Shown piece by piece: positions 49,203 through 57,740 of a stretch of 64,000 nucleotides of DNA. The DNA is from Rufibacter hautae (GTDB lineage: Bacteria > Bacteroidota > Bacteroidia > Cytophagales > Hymenobacteraceae): NCBI RefSeq assembly GCF_008271695.1, contig NZ_VKKY01000001.1:1916589-1980588 (forward strand), given 5' to 3'. The notes under the pieces are model-generated. The model worked only from the letters and a program-made list of their open reading frames with translations. It was not told the DNA's origin and searched no databases. How positions within the stretch are numbered: position 1 is the stretch's first letter; each line of letters opens with the position of its first letter. The position numbers were made by a program, and so were the translations under genes.

Positions 49203-50150
49203 CTAATAGGGACATCCTTCTTTTGACCAAGTGAAGATTAACTCCTTTCTACGGTATTGTGCTAGCAACTTTTGGGCAGTGGTTTTATCGCCTTTCTTTA
49301 ACTCCTGAAAATAAGGTTTTACCAGTTTGTTCGCTTCAGAAGTTGGAGCCAGTTTATTTAACCTAGTATAAGCAGAAGCATAATATTGATTAATCTTCGT
49401 GCTATCCGCCATATCCATTATGGGTGTGTTGTCCATTCCTTCCAAAAAGTAGGTAAGGTATTCTTTTAGTTTTTTTTTGCCCTGCCCGCGCATCACAAAG
49501 CTTGGGTTCTCCTTCATAAAATTCTCCCACCAAAGAATGCGGTTTACAAATTCTGTCTCCGTAATAAATATTCCTCCATCAGTATTGAAACCATCTTCGT
49601 TTTCTTCCTCCACTTGAACCAGATATTCCTTCATGATAGGGCTAACAAAGGGATAAAAGTGGCGAGTTATAAAAGTTCGGTTTTGCTTGAGATAAGTTCC
49701 ACCCTCTTGGTAGTCAACCGAAAACCCGTTCGTGTTCATAAGGTTACTGTATTCTTGCAGCTTCTTGGGGATAGGTTCTTCTGTGTCTGACACTAAAGGC
49801 ATAAAATAGTCTGATGTGTCTCTGTAATGGACTTCGTTGAGTTTGTCATTTGTCCGCTGATAAAATTCTTCAAACAGCACATAACCAGAGTCTGCTACTG
49901 AAGTGGGTTGGCCTTTGAACAAAGAGGCGTATTTGTCTGCAGCCTTCGTCATGCTGGCAACGTCTCCGCTATCCAGTTTGGTCAAAAACTGTTCATATTC
50001 GACTACCAGAGAACTTTCAGGCTTGCTTTCTTTATCAAGAAGTTGGGCTGGTGCCTTTGCATCTTGACTGGTGGGAGGAGAATCAGTCTTTTGTTGGCAA
50101 GTCACCATTAGAAGCAAAACGCATGCAGCCAAATAGGTCAATCCTCTCAT
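49203..50150 (-). CDS. lipoprotein of unknown function, AT-leaning
   Basis: A 315-residue lipoprotein with lipobox LLMVTC (Cys about 18) and a Ser/Pro/Lys linker to about 45. The mature domain is helix-rich: EQFLTKLDSGDVASMTKAAD, LTYFLEGMDNTPIMDMADST, ANKLVKPYFQELKKGDK. No domain was recognised. The AT content is higher than in htpG and trxA beside it. It stands alone between two repeat/terminator blocks. Confidence 0.65.
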   Translation of the reverse strand: MRGLTYLAACVLLLMVTCQQKTDSPPTSQDAKAPAQLLDKESKPESSLVVEYEQFLTKLDSGDVASMTKAADKYASLFKGQPTSVADSGYVLFEEFYQRTNDKLNEVHYRDTSDYFMPLVSDTEEPIPKKLQEYSNLMNTNGFSVDYQEGGTYLKQNRTFITRHFYPFVSPIMKEYLVQVEEENEDGFNTDGGIFITETEFVNRILWWENFMKENPSFVMRGQGKKKLKEYLTYFLEGMDNTPIMDMADSTKINQYYASAYTRLNKLAPTSEANKLVKPYFQELKKGDKTTAQKLLAQYRRKELIFTWSKEGCPY

Positions 50151-50186
50151 AGGGTTAGAAGCTGGAAAGTGGTTGAGACTAAAGTA

Positions 50187-50227
50187 ACGGTTTTAAAGCA
50201 GTTTTTACCAAAAGAGGCCGGAAACGT
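50187..50227. repeat. palindromic repeat copy, nested with a terminator
   Basis: ACGGTTTTAAAGCAGTTTTT, ACC loop, AAAAGAGGCCGGAAACGT. It is almost the same design as the copy after htpG; the right arm is shared with 50210-50245. Confidence 0.6.
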
Positions 50228-50245
50228 ACGTTCCCGGCCTCTTTG
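50210..50245 (-). terminator. terminator between trxA and the lipoprotein gene
   Basis: AAAAGAGGCCGGAAACGT pairs with ACGTTCCCGGCCTCTTT. It lies 24 bases beyond the trxA stop on the minus strand. Confidence 0.75.
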
Positions 50246-50268
50246 CTTTTAGGGTCCTTGAATACCTA

Positions 50269-50589
50269 TTACAAATGCGCCGTCAGCTTTTGCTCCAGCA
50301 CCTTTTTGGGTACAGCGCCTACTTGCTTCTCTACCACCTGCCCGTTCTTGATGACCAGTACGGTAGGCATGCTCCTGATGCCGTATTTTGCGGAGATGAT
50401 GGGGTTGTTATCCACGTCCAGCTTCCCGATGATGGCTTTGCCCTCGTATTCCTGCGCCAGTTCTTCTACCAACGGACCGATCATCCGGCAAGGACCGCAC
50501 CACTCGGCCCAGAAATCTACCAACACGGGTTTATCGGATTGAAGGAACTCCTCAAAGGTGGTGTCTGAGAAATGAACTGCTTTTGTCAT
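50269..50589 (-). CDS. trxA: thioredoxin
   Basis: A 106-residue cytoplasmic thioredoxin. The active site is W30-C31-G32-P33-C34 in VDFWAEWCGPCRMIGP, and the cis-Pro loop is MPTVLVI. Length and all core residues fit the family; it donates electrons to ribonucleotide reductase and others. A -7 box (TACTTTTG) lies 24 bases upstream on the minus strand. Transcription ends at the hairpin 50210-50245. Confidence 0.94.
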   Translation of the reverse strand: MTKAVHFSDTTFEEFLQSDKPVLVDFWAEWCGPCRMIGPLVEELAQEYEGKAIIGKLDVDNNPIISAKYGIRSMPTVLVIKNGQVVEKQVGAVPKKVLEQKLTAHL

Positions 50590-50612
50590 GTTGCTTTCGT
50601 TTAAGTACAGGG

Positions 50613-50620
50613 CAAAAGTA
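50613..50620 (-). promoter_or_regulatory. -7 box of trxA
   Basis: On the minus strand TACTTTTG, an exact TAnnTTTG match, 23 bases before ATG 50589. Confidence 0.5.
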
Positions 50621-50665
50621 GCGGCGGCAGTGCGACTAGGATTGTATCAGAACGACATTCTGCGG

Positions 50666-51475
50666 TTAGATGCGGAGACCCGGGTCTTGCGGGTCCTCGG
50701 AGAAAAAGGTGCGGGGCGTTACGCCTGATAATTCCTTGAAATCGCGGTTGAAGTGGGCCTGGTCATAGTAACCGCTGTTGAGCGCCAGTTGGGTGAAGCT
50801 TTGGTTTGGTGCCTCCAGGTACTGCTGCAGGGCATAGCGGAACCGCTGAATTTTGGCGTACTCGCGCGGGCTGAAGCCTAGCAAGTTCTTGAAGCGCCGC
50901 TCAAACTGGCGCCGGGAGGTGTGCATCTGCTCGTAGAGGTTTTCCACATCGGGTTGCTGGCCGGCGTCAATCTCAGCTTTGATCAGCTGCTGGAGCGGCG
51001 CATCGGGGTTTTTTTCCTGCAGCAGTTGCTCCGTCAGGAATTGCACCAACAAGTCCAGCCGTTCTTCCGTGCTGGCCGAGGTGGTGATCTGTTCTTCCAG
51101 TTGCCTTAACCCGCTACCCAACATTTCCTGCATCGGTCTTGCCTGGTCTCTTACCTCCTGGCCCGGCGTTTTGAACAGCAGACTGGCCGTGTACGGGTAC
51201 AAGGCCGCCCCTAATATCCCGAAACTCTCCTGCGTCACCAGTTTGGTAGGTTTGCTGGACGGCCCTTGCAGGTAGAACTCGGGTACGGTTTGCTCTGTGC
51301 CCGGCGCCATGAAAGACCCTTTGTAATGGAACGTGAGCTGCGCGCAGCCATTAGCCACGGAGCTGAAGTGATACGGCGCGGAGATGTCCTGTCCCTCGGC
51401 GATCCAGAAATGGCGCACGTACTCCGCCAGGTGCGGCGGCGGCGGAATTTGCCGGTAAGAGGTGGTGTGCGCCAT
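50666..51475 (-). CDS. AraC family transcriptional regulator
   Basis: A 269-residue regulator. The N-terminal 150 residues (PPPPHLAEYVRHFWIAEGQD, then FQLQGPSSKP-like FYLQGPSSKPTKLVT) are the DUF6597-type sensor of many Bacteroidota AraC proteins. The C-terminal two-helix-turn-helix domain has DVENLYEQMHTSRRQFERRF, GFSPREYAKIQRFRYALQQ and the second helix SGYYDQAHFNRDFKELSGVT. Target genes may include the DoxX-type gene upstream on the same strand (86 bases away). Confidence 0.86.
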   Translation of the reverse strand: MAHTTSYRQIPPPPHLAEYVRHFWIAEGQDISAPYHFSSVANGCAQLTFHYKGSFMAPGTEQTVPEFYLQGPSSKPTKLVTQESFGILGAALYPYTASLLFKTPGQEVRDQARPMQEMLGSGLRQLEEQITTSASTEERLDLLVQFLTEQLLQEKNPDAPLQQLIKAEIDAGQQPDVENLYEQMHTSRRQFERRFKNLLGFSPREYAKIQRFRYALQQYLEAPNQSFTQLALNSGYYDQAHFNRDFKELSGVTPRTFFSEDPQDPGLRI

Positions 51476-51561
51476 GCGAAAGAAGAATCTAGTGCCTTTA
51501 ACTGAACCCCGCCAGCGAGATTCTGCTCCGCTAAAGTAAAGAATTCAGGAGACTTTCAGGC

Positions 51562-52329
51562 CTACGCCGCCGCAGAAGTAAGCTGCGGCGTACGCTCCTT
51601 TTTCCTTCCGTTTCGCCAAATATAGAATAACAACACCAGGAGAATCACCCCACAATTAGCCGCCACCAGCATGGGCGCAAAAGGAAACACGAAGCCCAGC
51701 GTCATTAGGAACATATTAACGATAGCCTGCGCCACCAGCACTTTCTCCAGCCTGCTGAGCAAAGCGGAGGTGAGCAAGATAGCGCCCGCCAGCCCGAAGG
51801 TGATCAATCCGGAGATGTTGGTGAGTTGGTATTGGAAAGGCGCCAGCACCATGGTGACCAGAGCGGCCCCCAGAATAGCCCAAGGCAGCCGTCCTATTCT
51901 GAGCGGTTCTACTCTTGAGGGAATGGCCGGGGCCACTGCCTCGGCTGAAAACAGAAACCGGAACCGCTGGTATTCATAGCCCAACAGCAGGAGGTTTAGG
52001 AGCAGGAAAACGGTGTTCACGTAAGGTGTGCCGGTCCAGTTTTGCGAGACGGTAACCGCCAGAATGGAAACGTTCATAGGCACCAGCATCACCGCGCCCA
52101 GCGTGCTGAACCGCTGCGTAAACAGCAAGGCCCCGCAGAGTACCTGGCAGCACGCCACCACCTGCGCAAACAAACCCAACCCGTATTTCGCCAGCGACTG
52201 CTCCAGCCAGGGCGGACCAATCAACTGCCCGAAATTCCCGTGGGTGAGTTTGCAGATACCCGCCGAGAAAAACACATAGCCCAGAAACAGGCGGATAAGC
52301 AGTACCAGAAAGTCTTTGTTCTTGAGCAT
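51562..52329 (-). CDS. DoxX family membrane protein
   Basis: A 255-residue inner-membrane protein with about seven helices. The N-terminal helical bundle LIRLFLGYVFFSAGICKLTH and VVACCQVLCGALLFTQRFST fits DoxX-type oxidoreductase subunits; more helices follow in 150-245 (LVTMVLAPFQYQLTNISGLI). The two Cys-rich spots VVACCQVLCGAL may bind cofactors or be redox-active. DoxX proteins often work with quinone or thiol oxidation. It precedes the AraC gene on the same strand. Confidence 0.75.
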   Translation of the reverse strand: MLKNKDFLVLLIRLFLGYVFFSAGICKLTHGNFGQLIGPPWLEQSLAKYGLGLFAQVVACCQVLCGALLFTQRFSTLGAVMLVPMNVSILAVTVSQNWTGTPYVNTVFLLLNLLLLGYEYQRFRFLFSAEAVAPAIPSRVEPLRIGRLPWAILGAALVTMVLAPFQYQLTNISGLITFGLAGAILLTSALLSRLEKVLVAQAIVNMFLMTLGFVFPFAPMLVAANCGVILLVLLFYIWRNGRKKERTPQLTSAAA

Positions 52330-52349
52330 GGCCTTATCGTTTACAGTTG

Positions 52350-52387
52350 CATTTCAAGGCTGATTTCTGAAAAACGCCTTCAAAACG
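52350..52387. repeat. palindromic repeat copy upstream of the DoxX gene
   Basis: CATTTCAAGGCTGATTTCT, GA loop, AAAACGCCTTCAAAACG. Confidence 0.5.
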
Positions 52388-52493
52388 ATGACAAGTAAAG
52401 CAGCCGAGAACCGAAATGAAAATCTTTTAGACTAACCGGCGCATGATCTAGACTAACACCAAGTTAAAGCAGAAAACCACCCGGAAAAGCACT

Positions 52494-52531
52494 GCGTTTC
52501 TGAGCCCATTTTTACAAAAAAGGCCGGAATC
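52494..52531. repeat. palindromic repeat copy, nested with a terminator
   Basis: GCGTTTCTGAGCCCATTTTT, ACA loop, AAAAAGGCCGGAATCGC. The GGCC part of the right arm is also used by hairpin 52519-52543. Confidence 0.55.
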
Positions 52532-52543
52532 GCTCCGGCCTTT
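52519..52543 (-). terminator. terminator of the DODA-type dioxygenase gene
   Basis: AAAGGCCGGA pairs with TCCGGCCTTT, 5-base loop. It lies 29 bases beyond the dioxygenase stop on the minus strand. Confidence 0.7.
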
Positions 52544-52571
52544 GGCAGTGGTTCTAGTGCGGGGAAGTTGC

Positions 52572-53450
52572 TTAGGCACCTATTCTCACCGAGGTCATGG
52601 TCAGGGAGCCGCCCACCATCTTGTCGTTGAAGAAAGAGGTCTCCTCGTCTTTGTCCTGCAGCCCCAGCGTGTACATCAGTGGCAGGTAATGCTCCACCGT
52701 CGGGATAGCCAGCAACGCCTCTTTGCCCAGGGTCTGGTAGTTGATGAGCGGCTGGTGATCACGGATAGTAATGAGGTCCTTGAACTTCTCATTGATGGTC
52801 TGGGTCCAGTCATAGCCACCGCCGTTAATCATGCTCCAGTCCATCATGCGGAGGTTATGCACCATGTTGCCGCTGCCTACAATGAGCACGCCTTTCTTCC
52901 GTAGAGCGGTGAGTTCTTTGGCAAGGTCATAGTGGTACTGCGGACCTTTGGTGTAGTCAATGCTGAGCTGCAGCACGGGCACGTTGGCCTCGGGGTACAT
53001 GTGCCGGATAATGGTCCAGGTGCCGTGGTCCAGGCCCCAGTCGTGGTCCAGTTCTACCTGCGTGGTGGTGATGAGCGCAGCGGTTTCCTTGGCCAGGGTT
53101 GCATTGCCAGGCGAGGGGTACTGCACCGCGAACAGCTCTCTGGGAAAGCCCCCGAAATCATGGATGGTCTGCGGGAAGTCCATGGCTGTGATCTTGGTGC
53201 CCTTGGTAAACCAGTGCGCCGATACCACCAGCACCGCCTTGGGTATCGGAATCTCCTGCGCCATCTTCTTCCAGCGCTGGCTGAACTCGTTGTCTTCAAT
53301 GCCGTTCATCGGCGAGCCGTGTCCAATAAAGAGCACCGGCATGGTATAGTCCTGAGGGGTTAATTCCTCGGTGAATTTTCTGAAAGCACTTAAAGTCGTC
53401 ATAGCGATTGCTCCTCCTGCGAGCGATTTTATAAAGGTTCTTCTTTCCAC
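52572..53450 (-). CDS. Tat-exported 4,5-DOPA-type extradiol dioxygenase
   Basis: A 292-residue class III extradiol ring-cleaving dioxygenase of the DODA/YgiD type. The GTG start at 53450 opens a Tat signal ERRTFIKSLAGGAIAMTTLS with the twin arginine; the longest frame adds 24 residues before it and is rejected. The non-heme metal site is seen in PVLFIGHGSPMNGIEDNEF (first His), SAHWFTKGTKITAM, and LDHDWGLDHGTWTIIRHMYP. The C-terminal GSGNMVHNLRMMDW carries the last His. E. coli YgiD is a cytoplasmic zinc-dependent L-DOPA 4,5-dioxygenase; export by Tat is unusual. Directly upstream on the same strand lies a Crp-type regulator. Confidence 0.85.
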   Translation of the reverse strand: MERRTFIKSLAGGAIAMTTLSAFRKFTEELTPQDYTMPVLFIGHGSPMNGIEDNEFSQRWKKMAQEIPIPKAVLVVSAHWFTKGTKITAMDFPQTIHDFGGFPRELFAVQYPSPGNATLAKETAALITTTQVELDHDWGLDHGTWTIIRHMYPEANVPVLQLSIDYTKGPQYHYDLAKELTALRKKGVLIVGSGNMVHNLRMMDWSMINGGGYDWTQTINEKFKDLITIRDHQPLINYQTLGKEALLAIPTVEHYLPLMYTLGLQDKDEETSFFNDKMVGGSLTMTSVRIGA

Positions 53451-53579
53451 GGATGTTGGGTTTATGGGTGAAGAAGGGCGTGAACCGGCGGGTGGAGTCA
53501 ATTGTAAAACAACGTTTCGCAAGCCTCAGGTTCACCATACAAAGATCGGACAACCCAGGGCCTAAAAGAATAAGGTAGT

Positions 53580-54170
53580 TTAAGAAATGGCTTGTTGGTA
53601 GAGGTCCAGGCCTTCAGACTTGATGGAACTGAAGAACTCCGGCGTGATGCCAAGGTAGGAGGCGATGTGGTACTGCGGAATGCGCTGGCTGAGGGTGGGA
53701 AACTTGAGCAGGAAATCGCGGTAGTTCTCAGCGGCGGTCTGGGTCATGCCGCTCAGCATCCGTTTCTTGAACGCGAAGTAGCCGTTTTGGAGCAGTTTTC
53801 TATAAAACAGGTTGAAAACGGGATGCTGTTGGGTGAGTTCCTCAAAGGCCGAACTGTTGATCTGCACGTATCGCGTAGGCTCCAGCGCCTGAATGGACAG
53901 CAAGGCCGGTTTGTTAAACGCGATGTCACTGATCCAGTACCGCTCCACAGCAAACTCCAGGTTCACTTCCTTGCCTGCCTGGTCTATGATGAAAGAGCGC
54001 AGGCAGCCGCTCAGCACGAAGTAGATGTAATGGTTCTGCTCGCCGGTGCGCAGCAGAAATTCCTTTTTCTTCGCCTCGCGCAGCTCACAGATAGCCATGA
54101 ACGCCGCTTCCTGTTCAGGGGAAACAGAGACGTGTTGGGCAAGGGCGGCGGCGAGAAGGTCTTGGGACAA
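53580..54170 (-). CDS. Crp/Fnr family transcriptional regulator
   Basis: A 196-residue regulator. The N-terminal cyclic-nucleotide-binding-like domain (HYIYFVLSGCLRSFIIDQAG and FVLSG to LSIQALEPTRYVQIN) leads to a helix (FNLFYRKLLQNGYFAFKKRM) and a C-terminal HTH (YHIASYLGITPEFFSSIKSE). The key Arg/Ser of cAMP binding are not present, as usual for Bacteroidota Crp-like proteins. The start TTG at 54170 is the only one that gives a full N-terminus, but a -7-like TATCTTTT overlaps it, so the true start may differ by some residues. It sits 129 bases upstream of the dioxygenase, which may be its target. Confidence 0.8.
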   Translation of the reverse strand: MSQDLLAAALAQHVSVSPEQEAAFMAICELREAKKKEFLLRTGEQNHYIYFVLSGCLRSFIIDQAGKEVNLEFAVERYWISDIAFNKPALLSIQALEPTRYVQINSSAFEELTQQHPVFNLFYRKLLQNGYFAFKKRMLSGMTQTAAENYRDFLLKFPTLSQRIPQYHIASYLGITPEFFSSIKSEGLDLYQQAIS

Positions 54171-54220
54171 AAGATATGAGTTGTGGTGCAGGGTATTTAC
54201 GGCGATGCGCCTTGCCGGGG

Positions 54221-54682
54221 TTACTGTTTGGTCACCTGTAACTCCATGCGTGAGTCGGCCAGCATGGAATTATGCTCGTAGAGCGACATGGTCAGCACGA
54301 ATCCATGGAGGGAGGCTTCCAGACTGGATACGCACCCGCAACTCTTCGCCGACATGAGGTAAGTCAGTTGGCTTCCTATCACGTCTACCTTTATGTAGTT
54401 CTGGACTCGGCCAGTGGGTAGTTCCACCGTCACGTACACCTGTTTAGCGTCCTCGGGGTTTCTACCGATGGTCACCAGCACATTGGTGTACGCGGTGTCT
54501 TTCTGGGTACTGCTTTTTGTGTCTAAAAAGGTCTCCTGCGCCGTGCCTTTAAAGGTGCCTATGAATTTTTGTGGGAAGTCTAGTTCCTCCTCTTCCAGTT
54601 CCTTTTCCGCGCAAGAGAAGAGAAGCAAAACCAAGGGCAGGAGATACCAGGTTGATCTTTGAAAGGCACGGAGAAGAAACAT
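54221..54682 (-). CDS. small lipoprotein of unknown function
   Basis: A 153-residue lipoprotein. After a charged start (LLRAFQRSTWYLLPLVLLLF), Cys at about residue 24 (LFSC) is the lipid site. The mature part is beta-rich (AYTNVLVTIGRNPEDAKQVY) with a CGCVSS spot at about 117-122 (Cys pair). No known domain. ATG 54682 is chosen over a TTG two codons ahead. Confidence 0.65.
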   Translation of the reverse strand: MFLLRAFQRSTWYLLPLVLLLFSCAEKELEEEELDFPQKFIGTFKGTAQETFLDTKSSTQKDTAYTNVLVTIGRNPEDAKQVYVTVELPTGRVQNYIKVDVIGSQLTYLMSAKSCGCVSSLEASLHGFVLTMSLYEHNSMLADSRMELQVTKQ

Positions 54683-54759
54683 GAGCAACGGGAGTGATTA
54701 GGCGCAAGGAATACGCCCTTACTACATAAAGACAGCGAGTTACGGCTTTCCCCCTATTC

Positions 54760-55707
54760 CTAAGACCACGCTCCGCAAAAGTTTGTCTTGGCCTCCAGAA
54801 ACTCCTGCCACATCTCGCTCAGGATCTCTCCGGCGGGTTGTATCTTCTGCACGATGGCTGCGGCCTGACCTATCTCCAGCTCGCCTTCTTCCAGGTCGCC
54901 CTCGTACATGCCGCGTTTTGCCCGTCTGGATCCCAAAAGTTGGGCCAGTTCCAGGTTACTGGCGCCCCGCAGTTCGGCGGCTTTTACATCTTGGTAGAAT
55001 TTGTTTTTGAGCAGGCGCACCGGCGTAAGTTGTTTCAGGGAGAGCTCGGTGTCTCCTTCCTGGGCAGCCACCACGCGGTCTTTGAAGCTCTGGTGCGCAC
55101 TGGATTCCACGCTGGCCACAAACCGGCTGCCCACCTGTACCCCATCGGCCCCTAGGGCCAGCGCCCCAAAGATACCGGCTCCGTTCGCCACACCACCGGC
55201 GGCAATCAGTGGCAGGTTCACGGCCTGGCGTACCAGCGGAATAAGGCAGAAGGTGGTGGTTTCTTCGCGGCCGTTGTGCCCGCCGGCCTCAAACCCTTCC
55301 GCCACGATGGCGTCTACCCCGGCTTCCTCGCATTTGCGCGCAAACTTCACGTTGCTCACCACATGAATCACTTTGGCCCCGTTGTCTTGCAGCTTTTTGG
55401 TCCAGGTCTTCGGATTTCCCGCTGAGGTCACCACCACCGGCACTTTCTCTTCCATGATAATCCTGAAATGCTCGTCCAGGTCTGGGTACAGCAGCGGCAC
55501 ATTCACCCCGAAAGGTTTATCGGTGGCTTTCTTGCATTTCTGGATGTGCTCGCGCAGCACCTCGGGGTACATGGAGCCGGCGCCAATAAGGCCCAGCCCC
55601 CCGGCGTTGCTCACCGCCGAGGCCAGTTTCCAGCCGCTGCACCAGATCATGCCTGCCTGAATAATGGGGTATTGTATGTTGAAGAGTTGGGTGATTCTGT
55701 TGCTCAT
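54760..55707 (-). CDS. nitronate monooxygenase (NPD family, FMN-dependent)
   Basis: A 315-residue FMN enzyme of the nitronate monooxygenase group, which oxidises alkyl nitronates or acts as FabK-like reductase in related enzymes. The FMN-barrel signature YPIIQAGMIWCSGWKLASAV lies near the start; GGLGLIGAGSM follows, then the family stretch DAIVAEGFEAGGHNGREETT with the catalytic His. The GADGVQVGSRFVAS segment binds phosphate of FMN. Length and order fit the FabK/NMO fold; which reaction occurs is not clear. Confidence 0.85.
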   Translation of the reverse strand: MSNRITQLFNIQYPIIQAGMIWCSGWKLASAVSNAGGLGLIGAGSMYPEVLREHIQKCKKATDKPFGVNVPLLYPDLDEHFRIIMEEKVPVVVTSAGNPKTWTKKLQDNGAKVIHVVSNVKFARKCEEAGVDAIVAEGFEAGGHNGREETTTFCLIPLVRQAVNLPLIAAGGVANGAGIFGALALGADGVQVGSRFVASVESSAHQSFKDRVVAAQEGDTELSLKQLTPVRLLKNKFYQDVKAAELRGASNLELAQLLGSRRAKRGMYEGDLEEGELEIGQAAAIVQKIQPAGEILSEMWQEFLEAKTNFCGAWS

Positions 55708-55807
55708 CTGGTATTCGGTATCAACTATCAGTAATTAAGCCCTTGTAGCTTTCAACAAGGTACTTAGTTGATTTTTAAATGATGTTTTGTAGAAGGCTGA
55801 CTTGATT

Positions 55808-56404
55808 TTAAATCTTATCTATGAGTTGATTAGGCAGCAATTTATCCAAGAAGGGCTTTTGCTTCTTTTCAACAACAAGAAACTTCCAATCAGTTTTTCC
55901 GTCTACTGAGATTGCATAAGCCTGTTTTTCAACTACTATTTCATAAAAGCCTGTTTTCTCATCATGCAAAACATTCTTAAAACCGAAGGCTTGTTGAAGT
56001 CCCATTTTGGTTAGGTTCATCCTTTGTGTCTGCTCATCCTTGGTTTCCTCTTCATTATCACTTTTCAACTTAATTTTCATTAAGCTTGAATAATGGAGGT
56101 GTGAGTAGAACCTATTGCCGATTTTTTCCGCATCTGAAATTTCAATGATTTCAGGAGTATTTAACTCAAACTCCATTTCAGAATTATTGAAGGTCATCTC
56201 CATTGCTTTTATCATTTGAGCTTTGGGAACCAGTTCGAAAACATCCGTTGGAACGTAATCCATTGACTTCTCAAATTCTTTAGCAATGATTAAGCTGTTA
56301 TAACTTATGAATTGCTTCTCAATTAGCTTTTTATAGTCTTGGCAGAAGCCAACTGTAGATATGGTTAAAAAGAGAAAAATCAGAATTGTAGAACTGGGTT
56401 TCAT
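55808..56404 (-). CDS. AT-rich exported protein of unknown function
   Basis: A 198-residue exported protein. The signal peptide ends about residue 21 (ISTVGFCQ). The mature part is helix-rich, Lys/Glu-rich (SYNSLIIAKEFEKSMDYVPT, EEETKDEQTQRMNLTKM) and ends FLDKLLPNQLIDK. It has a strongly A/T-rich codon use unlike its neighbours. It lies 17 bases downstream of the nucleotidyltransferase gene, on the same strand. No domain was recognised; horizontal origin is likely but not shown. Confidence 0.65.
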   Translation of the reverse strand: MKPSSTILIFLFLTISTVGFCQDYKKLIEKQFISYNSLIIAKEFEKSMDYVPTDVFELVPKAQMIKAMEMTFNNSEMEFELNTPEIIEISDAEKIGNRFYSHLHYSSLMKIKLKSDNEEETKDEQTQRMNLTKMGLQQAFGFKNVLHDEKTGFYEIVVEKQAYAISVDGKTDWKFLVVEKKQKPFLDKLLPNQLIDKI

Positions 56405-56421
56405 TAAATGCTTCAATTAGA

Positions 56422-57420
56422 TCAATGGCTGAAATCAATCTCGGTGCTGTCTCCAATGTTCAGGCGCTGGCTCAAGCCTTTCAGGGCGGAGTCTGAGCCT
56501 ACCAGCGAGTCTTCCAGCACAGCGTATCCCAGTTCGGCGTAGCCGCCGATGATGGAGTTGCGCACAATGGTGTAGTTGAGGATGGCGCTCTCGCCAATGG
56601 CTACGTTGGGGCCCACAATGGAATTGGAAATCTGCACGCCCTTGCCAATGCTCACCGGCGGAATGATGATGGTGTTGGGGAACTCGGGGTACTCCGCGCG
56701 CTTGAACTCGGGGCGGTTCAGGAGGGTGGCGTTGGCCTGGAGCAGCGTGTCTTTGCGGCCGCAGTCAAACCACTGGTCTACGGTGTAAGAGACCATCTTC
56801 TCGCCGTGCTGGATCATGTGCATGAGCGCATCGGTGAGGTGGTGCTCGCTCTGCGTCCGGATGTCGTTAATTACAATGTGTTCCAGGGCCTCCACCAGTT
56901 TGCTGGGGTGCGCAATCTTGTAAAGGCCCACTAGTGCCGAGTTTGACTTGGGAATCTTGGGTTTCTCAATCACCTTGGTGATAAAGCCCTGGCCGTCCAT
57001 CTCCGCAATCCCGAACATGGTGGGGTTTTTCACCGATTTCACCGCCAAGATGGTATGGTCTGCCGCAAAGAACTGCTGCATGTCCACGTCCACAATGGTA
57101 TCGCCCAGCTGGATCAGAACCGACTCCTCGTTCCGGAAAGTCTCCCGCGCCGACCACAGGGCGTGGCCCAAGCCCTCGCGCGGCTGCTGCACCACAAACT
57201 CGGCCTCAATGTGGGGGTACTTGCGTTGCACGTAGTGCATGATCTTCTCGCCCAAATACCCCACCACCAGCACAAACTGCGTGATACCCGCCGCTTGCAA
57301 CCGTTCAATGATATGCCCCAGAATGGCCTTGCCGGCAATAGGAACCAAGGCCTTGGGTTGGGTGTGGGTGTGGGGCCGCAAGCGGGCGCCCATGCCAGCC
57401 ACCGGAATTACTGCTTTCAT
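56422..57420 (-). CDS. sugar nucleotidyltransferase with C-terminal beta-helix
   Basis: A 332-residue NDP-sugar pyrophosphorylase-type enzyme. The nucleotide-binding start MKAVIPVAGMGARLRPHTHT then QPKALVPIAGKAILG contains the GxGxRxxPxTxxxPK motif in variant form. The catalytic segment SVLIQLGDTIVDVDM holds the metal-binding Asp, and the C-terminal part (about 255-330) has hexapeptide beta-helix repeats (IVGPNVAIGESAILNYTIVR). It probably makes dTDP- or UDP-sugars; the substrate cannot be fixed. The AT-rich exported gene follows on the same strand. Confidence 0.83.
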   Translation of the reverse strand: MKAVIPVAGMGARLRPHTHTQPKALVPIAGKAILGHIIERLQAAGITQFVLVVGYLGEKIMHYVQRKYPHIEAEFVVQQPREGLGHALWSARETFRNEESVLIQLGDTIVDVDMQQFFAADHTILAVKSVKNPTMFGIAEMDGQGFITKVIEKPKIPKSNSALVGLYKIAHPSKLVEALEHIVINDIRTQSEHHLTDALMHMIQHGEKMVSYTVDQWFDCGRKDTLLQANATLLNRPEFKRAEYPEFPNTIIIPPVSIGKGVQISNSIVGPNVAIGESAILNYTIVRNSIIGGYAELGYAVLEDSLVGSDSALKGLSQRLNIGDSTEIDFSH

Positions 57421-57740
57421 ACTGCGTTATTGAAGGCTTTTCATCACAAGCTACGGAATTCTTGTGGTTTTCCTGCACACCGGCCCGGCAGGAAAACACC
57501 GGAAAAGAATAGAGGAATGAAAATATAAATAGCGTTTTCTGAATATTTATACCGATCCTGCTTATCTTTAGAGGTCTGTAGCTCAGGCGCTTCGCATACG
57601 CACATTGGTCTCCCGTTTAGCGGGTGTTTTCAGGAAAACACGGCAAAAACGCACATTTCTGCCGCAGTTGCGTATAGAGGGTGCCAACGGCTATTAATAC
57701 GCAAGTAAATACCACCCATTCTGAATAAACCACCTCAACT
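57421..57740. other. 320-bp region between divergent nucleotidyltransferase and lemA genes
   Basis: This holds palindromic copy 57613-57651 and a -7-like TATCTTTA at 57563-57570. The string GGTCTGTAGCTCAGGCGC at 57573 looks like a tRNA start but no T-arm or anticodon arm follows. No protein-like frame was found. Confidence 0.5.
57613..57651. repeat. palindromic repeat copy upstream of lemA
   Basis: CCGTTTAGCGGGTGTTTT, CAGG loop, AAAACACGGCAAAAACG. Confidence 0.65.

Noticed and set aside
57573-57595. tRNA-like string GGTCTGTAGCTCAGGCGC
   Set aside because: No anticodon arm, T-arm or acceptor pairing follows.
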